This document shows, piece after piece, positions 48,393-58,104 of a stretch of DNA of 64,000 nt. The position numbers were made by a program, and so were the translations under genes. Below the pieces are notes generated by a model. That model was not told where the DNA came from. It worked only from the letters and a program-made list of their open reading frames with translations, and searched no databases. The stretch lies in contig NZ_FMYZ01000003.1 in assembly GCF_900101625.1 (NCBI RefSeq), positions 1 through 64,000 on the forward strand, written 5' to 3'. Origin of the DNA: Cupriavidus sp. YR651. Lineage in GTDB: Bacteria > Pseudomonadota > Gammaproteobacteria > Burkholderiales > Burkholderiaceae. Each line of letters starts with the position of its first letter. The stretch's first letter is position 1.

Positions 48393-49313
48393 CTATTGCT
48401 CAACCGACGCCCACTCCCACACATCACGCGCCAGGGGCCCCGCGGCATCGTGCATGGAAACCACAAAGCCTTGCTTCTCCAAACTCCAGCTCTGCTCGCC
48501 GAGAATGTTCTCGATGCGCTCCAATTCCGACGGTGGCATCGAACCGTCCGCAGGAACCATCACGAAGAGCCCGATTTGCCGGTCTTCGAGTTCCCTAATG
48601 CGCGAGTATGTTGCCAGGTCTCTGGACGCGCGGAGGAAGTTCAGCTCGACACTGGTTGGAGTCTTGTAGATTGCTGAGATAACACTACCAACCTTACCCG
48701 CTGGTTCCAGATTGAACTCGAGCATATGTGACTGCCCTGATGTCCTGTCGACCACCGCCCTTTGTGGGTAGACACTCAAGCGTTCGAAAGACAATCCCGC
48801 AATACGTTTCAGCTCGTCATCCACAAGCCTCCGAACCGCAGCATTATCTAGGGTGACAAAATCACGCGTCTTTCGTTCTTCCCTTGGAATAAACGGAACG
48901 ACGTCTACAAAGAGACGGCTTAGTACGGCATCCACTGACCTGCCAGAGGTTGGCCACAGGTCGCCCAACATCACCATCCCGGTGTCAAACTGCGTATCAG
49001 CGAGAGCAATCTTCGACTTCTGTGCTCGCAGCAGCCCGTGCTCAGCAGCCTCAATGAGCGTGCGAATCTCGGCCGCATCATCTCGACCGTAGAGGCAATC
49101 AAACTTGCTCACATCCTCGAGCAAGCGAAAGATGAAGTTGCCATCCTGGTCCGCCACTGCGACGCCTACTGTGTACCGCTGCCTGGCAAAGGCGTCGGGC
49201 TGCAGTTCAATCGTTGCCCAAGTGCCCTCAAATTCGGCCCTCGGCACAGCGGTAGCATGCTTTCGCAGATGAGCGTAGGGGTCGTCCCCAGCGGATAAGA
49301 ACATGCTCTTCAT
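48393..49313 (-). CDS. Unknown partner of the HipA-like kinase
   Basis: This 306-residue protein starts at an ATG at 49313 that overlaps the kinase stop (ATGA), so translation is coupled. It begins MKSMFLSAGDDPYAHLRKH and has a beta-rich N-terminal part (ATIELQPDAFARQRYTVGVAVAD) and charged helices later. I do not recognise the family. By analogy with other HipA-like kinase pairs it could be a substrate, inhibitor or recognition partner; that is speculation. Confidence 0.75.
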   Translation of the reverse strand: MKSMFLSAGDDPYAHLRKHATAVPRAEFEGTWATIELQPDAFARQRYTVGVAVADQDGNFIFRLLEDVSKFDCLYGRDDAAEIRTLIEAAEHGLLRAQKSKIALADTQFDTGMVMLGDLWPTSGRSVDAVLSRLFVDVVPFIPREERKTRDFVTLDNAAVRRLVDDELKRIAGLSFERLSVYPQRAVVDRTSGQSHMLEFNLEPAGKVGSVISAIYKTPTSVELNFLRASRDLATYSRIRELEDRQIGLFVMVPADGSMPPSELERIENILGEQSWSLEKQGFVVSMHDAAGPLARDVWEWASVEQ

Positions 49314-50116
49314 ACGATGTGTCCAAGTTCGTTGGCAAGCCAATCTGACTGAGCACGCTGCCCCAAGAACTGCAGGATGTCCGTTGCGCGTGCTGTACCT
49401 TCCGCCGCATCGGCATACATCGCGGTGATGAACTGCTGCAGCGATGGCGTCACTTTCAGGAATGCTTGCTCGTGCTGTTGAGAAGCCACGACCATCGCAG
49501 CCTCGAACTTAGTATAGCCAGCGCTCTTGAGCATCTCGCGTGCTTGTGCGCGAAGACTGTTGGGCGCGCACGTAATTCCGCCGGCTACCCAGACCAACGT
49601 GTATAGAATGAATTCGTTGTCGATGGGTACGAAGTCACCAGCGCTGTTACGTAGAAAATTTCCGGTGTGCCGGTCTTGATTTTCTACCCAGGCATCAAAT
49701 GCGGCAATCCGTGCGACGTCCTGGTGGCGAAAGGCGCGCGCAGCTCGGAAGGCGGCAAGCCAATTCCACCGACTGGTGATGTGCTTGCCGGGTACAGCGG
49801 ACGAGCAAAAGGCCAGCACATGCTCGTAGTGCATCCAGTGCTGGTCTAGCGGCATGCATTGCCGTAGTTTCTGGACTGGAAGTAGGATTAGTGCGGCAAA
49901 CTTGGGGCGTGGCAGCTCGAGTGCGTCAGCGACCAGCCAGGCGAGCCCCTCAGTGAACGCCATGGGGTTACCCTGAGGAGCCGCCTTCACGAAGCACTTG
50001 TGCTCTTGCCCTGTATGGTCAACGATAAGCGCTTGGTGGATGGTGTGGTTTTGCCCCCGATTTGAAGGCGCGCTACGAAACTCTCGCCAAGCCGAATCCG
50101 GCAAGATTGGAATCAT
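49310..50116 (-). CDS. HipA-like Ser/Thr kinase
   Basis: This 268-residue protein has the core of a HipA-type kinase: K44 in KCFVKAAP, the catalytic loop AWVENQDRHTGNFL with D148 and N153, and the metal-binding IDNE at 165-168 in place of DFG. It is shorter than true HipA (about 440) and lacks the N-terminal couple domain; no HipB repressor is next to it. AAGGAG lies five bases before the ATG. The ATGA overlap with the next gene marks a two-gene unit. It is likely a stand-alone toxin-like or signalling kinase. Confidence 0.8.
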   Translation of the reverse strand: MIPILPDSAWREFRSAPSNRGQNHTIHQALIVDHTGQEHKCFVKAAPQGNPMAFTEGLAWLVADALELPRPKFAALILLPVQKLRQCMPLDQHWMHYEHVLAFCSSAVPGKHITSRWNWLAAFRAARAFRHQDVARIAAFDAWVENQDRHTGNFLRNSAGDFVPIDNEFILYTLVWVAGGITCAPNSLRAQAREMLKSAGYTKFEAAMVVASQQHEQAFLKVTPSLQQFITAMYADAAEGTARATDILQFLGQRAQSDWLANELGHIV

Positions 50117-50261
50117 CGGGTCTCCTTCGCCCTTTGCCCTTGGTCACGCGCGATGATATACCGTCAAATACTCTGTTGGCTGCCCCACTAAAGTGGTCTC
50201 AAGTCTCCGGATTATCGTGTGGGAATGGCTCCGTAATCGTCGCGGTGACCTCGCCGGGGTT

Positions 50262-53200
50262 CTACGCGTCGGGGTCAGGTCGCAATATCGGCCACGGCTT
50301 CCCGGAGGCTAAATCTGGATGCCGTGTCTCATTTTCTGGAACGCCAAGCTGGTCACGCACTGAATCAATATGCCGCAGCCATCTAGCGGCAGAATCCGCC
50401 GGTCCGCCATCCCCTGTCATTGCAAGCAGCCGCCTTCGTATGCTGGTTGCAGCGACTGGGAGCACGTCAAAAGCACCTTTCCACGTATCCGACGGGACCT
50501 GCTTCGAAACAAGACTATTCACCATGCGCCACGTTACAGCTGGAGGTGCTCCCGTTTTATCTAGCGCGAGAAGTATCATGAGCCCCTCTTCATCCGGCGC
50601 CTCGACGACGCATTGGACCAAGAGCGCGTGTCCTTGTGTCGGTGGGTGAGCCTGCAATGCCTGATACGCCATCGCACGAAGCTCAGGATGCTTGCGCAGT
50701 AGGCTGGCAAGCTCTCGACCCATCTGCCATGCGTCGACGCCCACGCCGTTGAACGTCCCGGCGATGACGAGCTCCATGAGTGGATGTGCTGAGGAAAGCG
50801 TACCCATTTGAACTGCCGCCTGACGCCACTCAGTTTTGGCATAGAAGCGAGGGTCATCCTCCGCAAGTGCGAAAAGAAGCTGTTCGGCCTCGTTGGACGG
50901 GGAATCAACCAATAGCGACACCAAGTCCTTCAGGAGCCGGGGTTCGCGTTGTGCAGCGGGCATACGTCTAATGACGTCAAGTGCCTCCATGGGGCGGCTA
51001 CCAAAGGGCACTAACGCAAGCCATTCTCGCAGCTCGTATCCGTCGCTTTGGGTGAGTATCCATGGGTCTCGTTCGGCCGCTACAAAGGTCTCTGTAATGC
51101 CTTCGAGGATGAGCTTGATGTCGACGATTTTTCCCGACTGAATCAACTGAGCAAACAAAGAGCGCCGCGCTCGTAGTGAAGCCGTCGCGATGAGTTCGAC
51201 AATGACGTCGTCACGCTGACCATGCGGCAACCCACAAGCAATAATGCCCAACGCGACTGCAACATTGTTTTGTTTACTGGTCGCCCCGTTTTCTAGGCGC
51301 GGCGTAATTGCGGCGAAAATTGCATCGGCTGCATCCGAACTTGCGTCCGGTTCGGCGAGATGGGCGGTGCGCTTTTCCTTCACTCGTGAGAAGTCGCGTC
51401 CGAAGCGGAGCCGTTTACTTGCTACGGGTTCGTTGGCGTCTGTCCAATGTATCCCCAAGACACGCGCCGCCGATTCGGCGAAGTCGTCATCCCGCAGATA
51501 CTCCTTCATGAGTGCGTCAGCCTCTGGCGCTTTGATGGCTGAGAACGCCCATTGATACTCGCCGGTTAGAGGATTTCTGGCCTCATGTGTTGCCTCACAT
51601 GGCCTCCATTGGTTCGCCTGGGCCTCTGCACGGAAGGCTCTGAGGCGCTCCAAATTGTTGTCTAGCATCCGTTTCAGCGTGGGCAGAAGGTCTGCAGAAG
51701 GGGCTCGACTCGCCAATACAGCGACATTGGCTATCTCCAAGCGAGGCGCGTTGTCGGCGAGCAGTCGCGTTGCCCAGTCCACAACGAATGTTTGGATGAT
51801 GGCGGCCGCCGTAGGGTCCGGTATGCTCGCCACGCCATCGTGGTCCTGAGTTCGGTGTGCGATAAGCTCAGCAAATTTTGACAGCTCCCCGTTTGTGGCA
51901 TGGGCGGACCTCTCGCGTATGGCTTCCAGCAAGCTTCCCAACGGCACATTCAAAAGGCGCATTTCCAGCTGTTGGCTTCTCGCGCGTGCGGCTTCATCTG
52001 CTGGTTGCCCTGAGATTTCCAGCTTGCTGGATTCCAGGAAGGCATCCAACACGTGCGCAGTGGCCATTGGTCCTAGCGCGCAGGCCGCGGCTTTTGCTCG
52101 GTAGTCATCGCTCTTGTCTGATAAGACAATATCTCTGAGGTTCTCGTCTTCCACCACTATGTTCGCTTCGCTCAGGATATCCCGGGCGTTGTAGAACAGA
52201 GTGCTGCCGGCCAGCACACGCGACAAAGTGCCGGCGACTACGGCCTTTGGGTACTTGAGGTGCGCCTCATATATGAGACGCTCCTCGACATCGAGCTGTT
52301 GGCCAAGTTCCATACTTTCTATGATGCCGGCCACGTCAGTACTTCTGTCCGCGCCGTCAGTCTCCGCCAGGATTGCTGCTAGCCGCTCCGTGATGGATTC
52401 ACCTTGTGCAGCCTTTCGGGCAACCGCTGCGTCAATCTTCTTCCTCACGACGCGGTCCGAGATTTCTTCCCTGATAGATTTCATGGCTACCAGGTCGAAT
52501 GTTGCTTCGCCCGCAGTCTCCAGTACTGTTGCGACATGACGGTCGGCTCGGCGAAAGGCAAAGGACTCTGCGACGGACGCCTGCACTTTCGGGACCGGCT
52601 CGTCCTTGGCAATGGCACTTACAAGGTCCATACCATCGACGTCGCCATACATCGCGATTTCTGTCAGCAGGATTTCTCGGATGCCGTCCGGCAGGGCGCG
52701 AATTTTCGCTTCGGCATCGTCCCCAAGAATTGATATGCGGAAGCGGGCGCAGTTGCGAAGGGTGCTAAAGCTTATCTGGTCGTCCTCATGAGTGATGAGC
52801 GGCCAAATGATGGTTGAGAACTCCGGCCTGCCAGATGTCATCATGAATCGTACGGCGCGGTCGACCTTGCCAGGTGCATGCCAGCGAGAGACGCAGTCTT
52901 GGATGACGCCGCTGACCTCTGCCCAAACCTCGTCCGTAGTTCGGAAAATCATTTCTGCCGCGAGAAGAGGGTCGACCTCCAAGGCAGCCAGAATTGCTCG
53001 CGCACAGGCGTTCTTCGCGTCTTGGTCGCCGAGCGCGAGCCGCTCGATAGCGAAGAAGATGGACTCTTCCCACGCTGGTATATCGAGAATCTGCTTCTTT
53101 AGTGCTTCCGTCGCTTCCCCATCCGCAGCGCTGGCGAAAAGGTGACGCTCGACTTCGTGAGAGGCGTACCACTCTTGAAACTGCTGGTGCTGGAAGGAGT

Positions 53201-54605
53201 ATCCCGCGGCGTCGCCCAGTCGCATGAGGACATGATGGCTAACCAAGACATTTAGCAATTCTCCTGGCTGCGGCTTGTTGGAAATCTGACCATCGCCGGC
53301 CAGGTGGTCGGATGTCTGTGAGACGGCGCGTCGAGCGCTATCGTCGCTGAAAGCCGTGCTGGCATTGCGCGTGGCGACAACGGCCAGGTCGTCTAGATAC
53401 TGCCCTTGGAACCCTTGCGCAACAGCCAGAAGAGCTTCGGCATTAGCATGGTTGTGTTCATGTGTTGCGACGAAACCTCGCAGGATTTCCTCTTTGGTCG
53501 TCGGAAAATCACTGCCTGGTGGCTGCGATAGAAGTGCTGTGAGATACAGCGGATTAGTGACGAGTTCACGTACTCCTGGTGTTCGCCAAGCATGGTCGAC
53601 GATTCTCTTGCCGTCCTCGCCCAGGAGCGCAACGCCTATCGCCATCTGCTGGTCTTCACTGAGCGGCAAGAGTTCGACCTTGAGGCCGGAGAAGGGTAAC
53701 TCCAGTCCTTGTTTACGCGTTGCGATGAAAAAGCCGAGATTGGGTAGCTCAGCCTTCAGCGTGGTGAGCTGCACGCGTGCCCGATTTCGCGAGGTCGGGT
53801 CTAGCTCATTCCATCCGTCGAGTAACAACGCGACACCCGGCTCTCTAGCGACGCGCCGGAAATCGTCTTCAGAGATTTCTCGGTAGGCGGGCCTCGAGAG
53901 GATAGATGCAAGGATGGTTGAGTTTTCCGTTGCCCAATCGCCTAATGGTACGAAGAGAGGCGTGCTTTGCGCGTTGGCCAGCATATGCTCGGCAACTTGG
54001 AACAGGCTCGTCGTCTTTCCCATTCCGGGAGGCGCCATGAGTATCAGGTCGTCTAGCTCTGTTACTGCGTTAGACAGCCCCTTCGTCGTCACAGGCTCAT
54101 CGAGTCCTTCGACCCTCACAGTCAGTTCGATAGACGATGCCGGCCATTTCGCGGTCTTCCTAAAGACATCGAGGTCCGCATGCGCGGCCGTCTGGAGTTG
54201 CCTTTCAAGTTCGGACGTCTCGCGTCGGTGGCCGCCTTGGCTTCCCCTGACCTGCAGCACTTCGAGCATGGATTCACGCTCGGCTTCCTGTTTCCATAGA
54301 CGGAGTTGCGCGACGGTGAACTGGGAGTCGGTCGAATCGATGGCCTTGCCGTGGTCACGGCACATCCACATGCCATTTCTGAACGACGAGCGCTCCTCGG
54401 GGGACATCGTCGCGTCGTAGCGGGGCCCGTTTGGAGCAGCGGCGCAAATGTGTGCGGCTGTGCCGATATTGATGACATCTGTTCCGTCAGATGTGGCGCC
54501 AACAGTCGCCTTTCTACATCCCGGATATGAGCAGCGCCACCCGGCAAGCTTTCCAATCTTCGTTACTGTCGCGGACGGAAAATCGTCACGGTTTTTTCTA
54601 GCCAC
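50262..54605 (-). CDS. Large HNH nuclease-NACHT/STAND ATPase, candidate anti-phage sensor
   Basis: This 1447-residue protein starts with an HNH nuclease module: C25-x4-C30, H52 in TAAHICAAAPNGPRYD, N77 in RNGMWMC, then C82 and H85. Most relatives have CxxHH; here the second His is Gly. A NACHT/STAND ATPase follows with Walker A APPGMGKT at 191-198 and Walker B LLDGWNELD at 261-269. The remaining thousand residues are HEAT-like helical repeats. The start is a GTG with GGAG nine bases upstream. The layout equals that of other defence STANDs in which the C-terminal part senses and the N-terminal nuclease executes. Lower GC than core genes suggests transfer. Confidence 0.85.
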   Translation of the reverse strand: MARKNRDDFPSATVTKIGKLAGWRCSYPGCRKATVGATSDGTDVINIGTAAHICAAAPNGPRYDATMSPEERSSFRNGMWMCRDHGKAIDSTDSQFTVAQLRLWKQEAERESMLEVLQVRGSQGGHRRETSELERQLQTAAHADLDVFRKTAKWPASSIELTVRVEGLDEPVTTKGLSNAVTELDDLILMAPPGMGKTTSLFQVAEHMLANAQSTPLFVPLGDWATENSTILASILSRPAYREISEDDFRRVAREPGVALLLDGWNELDPTSRNRARVQLTTLKAELPNLGFFIATRKQGLELPFSGLKVELLPLSEDQQMAIGVALLGEDGKRIVDHAWRTPGVRELVTNPLYLTALLSQPPGSDFPTTKEEILRGFVATHEHNHANAEALLAVAQGFQGQYLDDLAVVATRNASTAFSDDSARRAVSQTSDHLAGDGQISNKPQPGELLNVLVSHHVLMRLGDAAGYSFQHQQFQEWYASHEVERHLFASAADGEATEALKKQILDIPAWEESIFFAIERLALGDQDAKNACARAILAALEVDPLLAAEMIFRTTDEVWAEVSGVIQDCVSRWHAPGKVDRAVRFMMTSGRPEFSTIIWPLITHEDDQISFSTLRNCARFRISILGDDAEAKIRALPDGIREILLTEIAMYGDVDGMDLVSAIAKDEPVPKVQASVAESFAFRRADRHVATVLETAGEATFDLVAMKSIREEISDRVVRKKIDAAVARKAAQGESITERLAAILAETDGADRSTDVAGIIESMELGQQLDVEERLIYEAHLKYPKAVVAGTLSRVLAGSTLFYNARDILSEANIVVEDENLRDIVLSDKSDDYRAKAAACALGPMATAHVLDAFLESSKLEISGQPADEAARARSQQLEMRLLNVPLGSLLEAIRERSAHATNGELSKFAELIAHRTQDHDGVASIPDPTAAAIIQTFVVDWATRLLADNAPRLEIANVAVLASRAPSADLLPTLKRMLDNNLERLRAFRAEAQANQWRPCEATHEARNPLTGEYQWAFSAIKAPEADALMKEYLRDDDFAESAARVLGIHWTDANEPVASKRLRFGRDFSRVKEKRTAHLAEPDASSDAADAIFAAITPRLENGATSKQNNVAVALGIIACGLPHGQRDDVIVELIATASLRARRSLFAQLIQSGKIVDIKLILEGITETFVAAERDPWILTQSDGYELREWLALVPFGSRPMEALDVIRRMPAAQREPRLLKDLVSLLVDSPSNEAEQLLFALAEDDPRFYAKTEWRQAAVQMGTLSSAHPLMELVIAGTFNGVGVDAWQMGRELASLLRKHPELRAMAYQALQAHPPTQGHALLVQCVVEAPDEEGLMILLALDKTGAPPAVTWRMVNSLVSKQVPSDTWKGAFDVLPVAATSIRRRLLAMTGDGGPADSAARWLRHIDSVRDQLGVPENETRHPDLASGKPWPILRPDPDA

Positions 54606-55129
54606 AGATAGCTACTCCGATTGGTCGGCCCAGGGGCTCCACAAGTTGCGCATGGAAGGGCAATACACGCGGGAAGATGGGTCGAATTTTAGCCCGCGCG
54701 ACCTCGTCGGCAGTGGGTGCTCCTCTTGGTCTGCCGGCTTGGATGCCCTGCTTTAGTGGGGACGCAAGGGACGTTCTACTACGACCATTCGATACGGCCC
54801 AGTCGATGCTGGGTCGGCGCGCCTTTTGTCCATTTGATATGTTACATATTCACCACATTTTGTCGGGCAACGGAGGCTTGCGCAGGACAAGGTCAGGACG
54901 TTAAACTTCGCCTTATGTGCTCGACTTGTCGGGTGCTAGGGCCCATTGCGACCTTGGTTTTGAGCGACCTCAAACGCAAGCTTTACGTTTTACCCAGTGA
55001 ATCCGTTGCCGACGGCATCGTTGACATCACGCTTCTATTTGTTGGCCAGTACAGGTCTTTTTTGTCATGTGCGACGGCCGGCTTAAGCGCTCAACCGGCA
55101 TGCACGTTTTTGACTAAAAGAGGCTCGAC
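54606..55129. other. Intergenic stretch with no gene seen
   Basis: This divergent region between the HNH-NACHT gene and the gene at 55130 is AT-richer than its surroundings around 54830-54870. It should hold both promoters. Short open frames here have no ribosome site or protein-like sequence. Confidence 0.5.
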
Positions 55130-55705
55130 ATGCGCCAAAACGATATCGATTACACCAAGCAGGCCGCCCATTTCTTGAGGGATGCCGTAAAACCCCTACG
55201 CATCGAAATTGGGTCAAGTCACGCCCACATGCTCGTTGCCGCCGCGTTACGCTATGGCTCGCGCAGGGCGATGCTTGACGACCCGAACGGCCCGTACGTG
55301 TACGACCAATGGCTGAGCGGCCAGGCCGATTGCGTGGATGGCATTCGCGATGCCATTTCAAAAATGAGGGACGCTTCGCTGTCTCCGGACCAAGCTCCGA
55401 TGATTGCGCAGCTGATTCAGGACGGCCTGACACCTGCGTGCATGGAGTGCGGGACCATCGACTCTCGGAACATGCCCATTGGTGCGGTCAGACAGGGCGA
55501 CGAGGCTGAATGGGTCTGCATAAAGTGCGCGTCTGACCGCGACAACTACGGGCACTGCCGCTGCTGCGGGGAGGAGGTTCTCTACGAAGCAGACCAATTG
55601 GACGAAAACGGTCTATGCGAAGAGCACGAGGGTGAGTTCGACCTCGACCCGGAAGAAGAGGAAGACTGGGAAAGCTACATCGAGAACATCCAGAAGGACG
55701 ATTAA
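55130..55705 (+). CDS. Small Cys-rich acidic protein of unknown function
   Basis: This 191-residue protein has a helical N-terminal half (KQAAHFLRDAVKPLRIEIGSSHAHMLVAAALRYGSRRAML) and then three Cys pairs, CMEC, CIKC and CRCC, with a further Cys-His (LCEEH), consistent with two zinc ribbons. It ends in a strongly acidic tail (FDLDPEEEEDWESY). Zinc binding and protein or nucleic-acid contact are plausible; I do not recognise a named family. It is a single gene with its own terminator, inside the defence region. Confidence 0.75.
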   Translation: MRQNDIDYTKQAAHFLRDAVKPLRIEIGSSHAHMLVAAALRYGSRRAMLDDPNGPYVYDQWLSGQADCVDGIRDAISKMRDASLSPDQAPMIAQLIQDGLTPACMECGTIDSRNMPIGAVRQGDEAEWVCIKCASDRDNYGHCRCCGEEVLYEADQLDENGLCEEHEGEFDLDPEEEEDWESYIENIQKDD

Positions 55706-55717
55706 CTTCCTAACGAC

Positions 55718-55748
55718 AATGGGCTCCGCATCGGAGCCCATTTTGTTT
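55718..55748 (+). terminator. Intrinsic terminator
   Basis: AATGGGCTCCG and CGGAGCCCATT form a perfect 11-base stem with loop CAT, followed by TTGTTTG. It ends the Cys-rich protein gene. Confidence 0.88.
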
Positions 55749-55755
55749 GTTGCGG

Positions 55756-56151
55756 CTAGCTTTTCGGTGCCTTTCCGAGCTTGGAGAAGGTCTTACCCGC
55801 TTCCTTCAGTTCCTCATCCCGGGCTTTCTTCAGGTCTTTCATCTGGCTAATCATGCCTGGGCAGTCTGCGCGATTGATAGCCACGACGTCGCGCGCAACG
55901 GATACCTTGGCAATCTTCTGTTCCGAACCTGCCGGATACAGCGCCTTCACGTAGCGTTTGGAGTGCCGCACAAAGTCGTCTCCGAACGACTTGTCGCCGC
56001 AATGATAGGCGGCTGCACGGGCAAACGCTTCGAACGAAATGTCGTCAAGTTTGTTGTGTGCATCTTGGGCAGTCATCGAGTGTGCGGGGAAAGCACTGCC
56101 GAGAAGTAGCGCTACCGATGTCGTAGCGGTCAAGAGCAATCTGCGCGTCAT
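55756..56151 (-). CDS. Small periplasmic protein of unknown function
   Basis: This 131-residue protein has a signal peptide (MTRRLLLTATTSVALLLGS, cleavage near PAHSM). The mature part has two Cys (YHCGDK and ADCPG), likely a disulfide, and a Lys-rich C-terminal helix. AAGGAA lies just before the ATG at 56151. It is convergent with the Cys-rich protein gene. No family recognised. Confidence 0.75.
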   Translation of the reverse strand: MTRRLLLTATTSVALLLGSAFPAHSMTAQDAHNKLDDISFEAFARAAAYHCGDKSFGDDFVRHSKRYVKALYPAGSEQKIAKVSVARDVVAINRADCPGMISQMKDLKKARDEELKEAGKTFSKLGKAPKS

Positions 56152-56302
56152 GGATTCCTTGTGCGAGGCTGTAAATTCGAGGATGGCGCTTTTTTTGCGC
56201 ACCGCCCTTACGATGGAATTGCGCCATAGCAAGGGCTGGTCCAGAAGATATCGGCAACCCAACACGGGAGCAAAACCCCTCTAGAGTTGGAGAGACACCT
56301 CA

Positions 56303-57319
56303 TCAAGGTGAGGCGCTAGAAAAGCGCTGCCGATAGTCAGACGGGGAGACGTGCAGATGGCGGATGAAGCTTCGCCTCAGTATTTCCTCGGAAGAAAATC
56401 CACACTCCTTGGATACCGCCTTGATGGAGAGGCGGCCGGACTCGATGAGTCGGCACGCGTGTTCAAGACGGATTCTCTCCAGCGCGTGAGCAGGCGTAGT
56501 GCCAGTTTGTCTGCGAAAGAACCTCGCGAACGTCCGAGACGTCATGCCGAGATGTTCAGCCATTTGCTCAACGGTGAAGGCCCGGCGTAGGTTTTTTCTC
56601 ATCCAGCCGTTGAGTTCTTCAATGCGCGGGTCTTCTGCCGTTTGCTCCAGTAGCGCACTGCTGAACTGGGACTGGCCTCCGGGGCGCTTGTAGCAAACCA
56701 CGAGCTTCTTGGCGACTGCCATTGCAATATCGCGCGCCATGTCGGCTTCTACCATGCCAAGCGCCATATCAATGCCGGCAGTAACCCCGGCGGACGTCCA
56801 GTAGGCGCCCTCACGAGCGTAGACGGCATCTGGTTGCACGTCTATCGCGGGAAACTGTGACGCCAATTGCTCGCACGCAGCCCAATGGGTCACCGCGCGT
56901 CTGCCGTCAAGAAGCCCTGATTGAGCGAGCACAAACGCTCCTGTACAGACAGATGCCATTCGTGCGACACGCGGCGCTGCGCCTCTAATCCACGCAATAA
57001 GGTTGTCCTGACGGCAATGTCTGCCGTCCGCGAATACACCTGGTCCCCCAGGGACGATAACTGTGTCGACTCCGCGCGCTGGGCGCCGAGGTAGCTGCTG
57101 AGCGTTGATAGCGACTCCGCTCGAGCTTTTGACGGAGCCGGCGCGTAGGCTATAGACGCCTGTCTCGTACCGACTGGCGTGCCCGGCAATTTGCAACTCG
57201 TCATTCGCCGTCGCGAAGACCTGAAGAGGTCCGCTGACGTCAAGCAACTGGAACTGCTCAAAAACGACAAACCATACCTGGTGAGTGCGCTTTCCTCGGT
57301 CGGGCGAAGAGCTTCGCAT
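56303..57319 (-). CDS. GlxA-family regulator (DJ-1/PfpI plus AraC HTH)
   Basis: This 338-residue regulator has an N-terminal DJ-1/PfpI-like domain (VIVPGGPGVF, then SVCTGAFVLAQSGLLDGRRAVTHW) and a C-terminal AraC double HTH (FTVEQMAEHLGMTSRTFARFFRRQTGTTPA, then KAVSKECGFSSEEILRRSF). It is divergent from a stand-alone DJ-1/PfpI gene, 98 bases away, which it most likely controls. The ligand is unknown. Confidence 0.92.
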   Translation of the reverse strand: MRSSSPDRGKRTHQVWFVVFEQFQLLDVSGPLQVFATANDELQIAGHASRYETGVYSLRAGSVKSSSGVAINAQQLPRRPARGVDTVIVPGGPGVFADGRHCRQDNLIAWIRGAAPRVARMASVCTGAFVLAQSGLLDGRRAVTHWAACEQLASQFPAIDVQPDAVYAREGAYWTSAGVTAGIDMALGMVEADMARDIAMAVAKKLVVCYKRPGGQSQFSSALLEQTAEDPRIEELNGWMRKNLRRAFTVEQMAEHLGMTSRTFARFFRRQTGTTPAHALERIRLEHACRLIESGRLSIKAVSKECGFSSEEILRRSFIRHLHVSPSDYRQRFSSASP

Positions 57320-57417
57320 ATGTGTGTTGGCTGAAATAGTGGGGTCATTGTCCTGAACGACACATTGGCCAATCCTACACTAGGCCTGCGTAACGAACAT
57401 TCATAGGAGGAGAGACA

Positions 57418-58104
57418 GTGAACATCGGCATGCTTGTATTCCCAGACATCACCGCCATCGACTATGTCGCTCCGGCGGACCTACTCGCGCGTATTCCCCA
57501 GTCCGAGTTGAAGCTTGTTTGGAAGCACACGGAGCAACTCCGTACTGAGCTCGGCTGGGAATTCCGCGCCACGCATGACTTCGCCACTTGTGGTCAGCTC
57601 GACATGCTGGTTGTCCCCGGAGGGCCGGGAATCGGGCCGCTCTTACAGGATGAGGAGGTGCTTCGATTCCTGTCTGAGCAGGCTCAGGCTGCGCAGTGGA
57701 TTGTGGGAATCTGCACGGGCCCGCTGGTATTGGGTGCCGCGGGGTTGCTGCAAGGATACGAAGCTACTTGTCATTGGGCGTCCCACGACTTGCTTCCCGC
57801 GACGGGAGCCATTGCCGTAGACAAGCGAGTGGTCGTTGACCGCAACCGAGTGACTGGGGCAGGTATGACGTCCGGGATTGATTGCGCTCTGAAGGTGATT
57901 GAGTTGGCTGGCGGCGAAGATTTGGCCAAAGGTGTTCAGCTGTTTGCAGAGTATGACCCGCAGCCGCCTTTCGACACGGGAACGCCACGCAAGGCCTCGC
58001 CGGACCTGGTTCAAGCAATGCGAGACAAGGTCGCTCCAATTGTCGAAGAACGGCGTAAGGTTTTAGCTGAGCGGCAAGGACGTTCCGAGGGGAGGCTGTC
58101 ATGA
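57418..58104 (+). CDS. DJ-1/PfpI-family protein (isonitrile hydratase-like)
   Basis: This 228-residue single-domain protein has the nucleophile elbow GICTGPLVLGAAGLL and an acid in the VPGGPG region, as in isonitrile hydratase-like members. It starts at a GTG with a strong AGGAGG upstream. The last codons overlap the Bug gene start (ATGA), so the two are coupled. Hydratase or other hydrolytic activity is inferred only from the family. Confidence 0.85.
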   Translation: MNIGMLVFPDITAIDYVAPADLLARIPQSELKLVWKHTEQLRTELGWEFRATHDFATCGQLDMLVVPGGPGIGPLLQDEEVLRFLSEQAQAAQWIVGICTGPLVLGAAGLLQGYEATCHWASHDLLPATGAIAVDKRVVVDRNRVTGAGMTSGIDCALKVIELAGGEDLAKGVQLFAEYDPQPPFDTGTPRKASPDLVQAMRDKVAPIVEERRKVLAERQGRSEGRLS

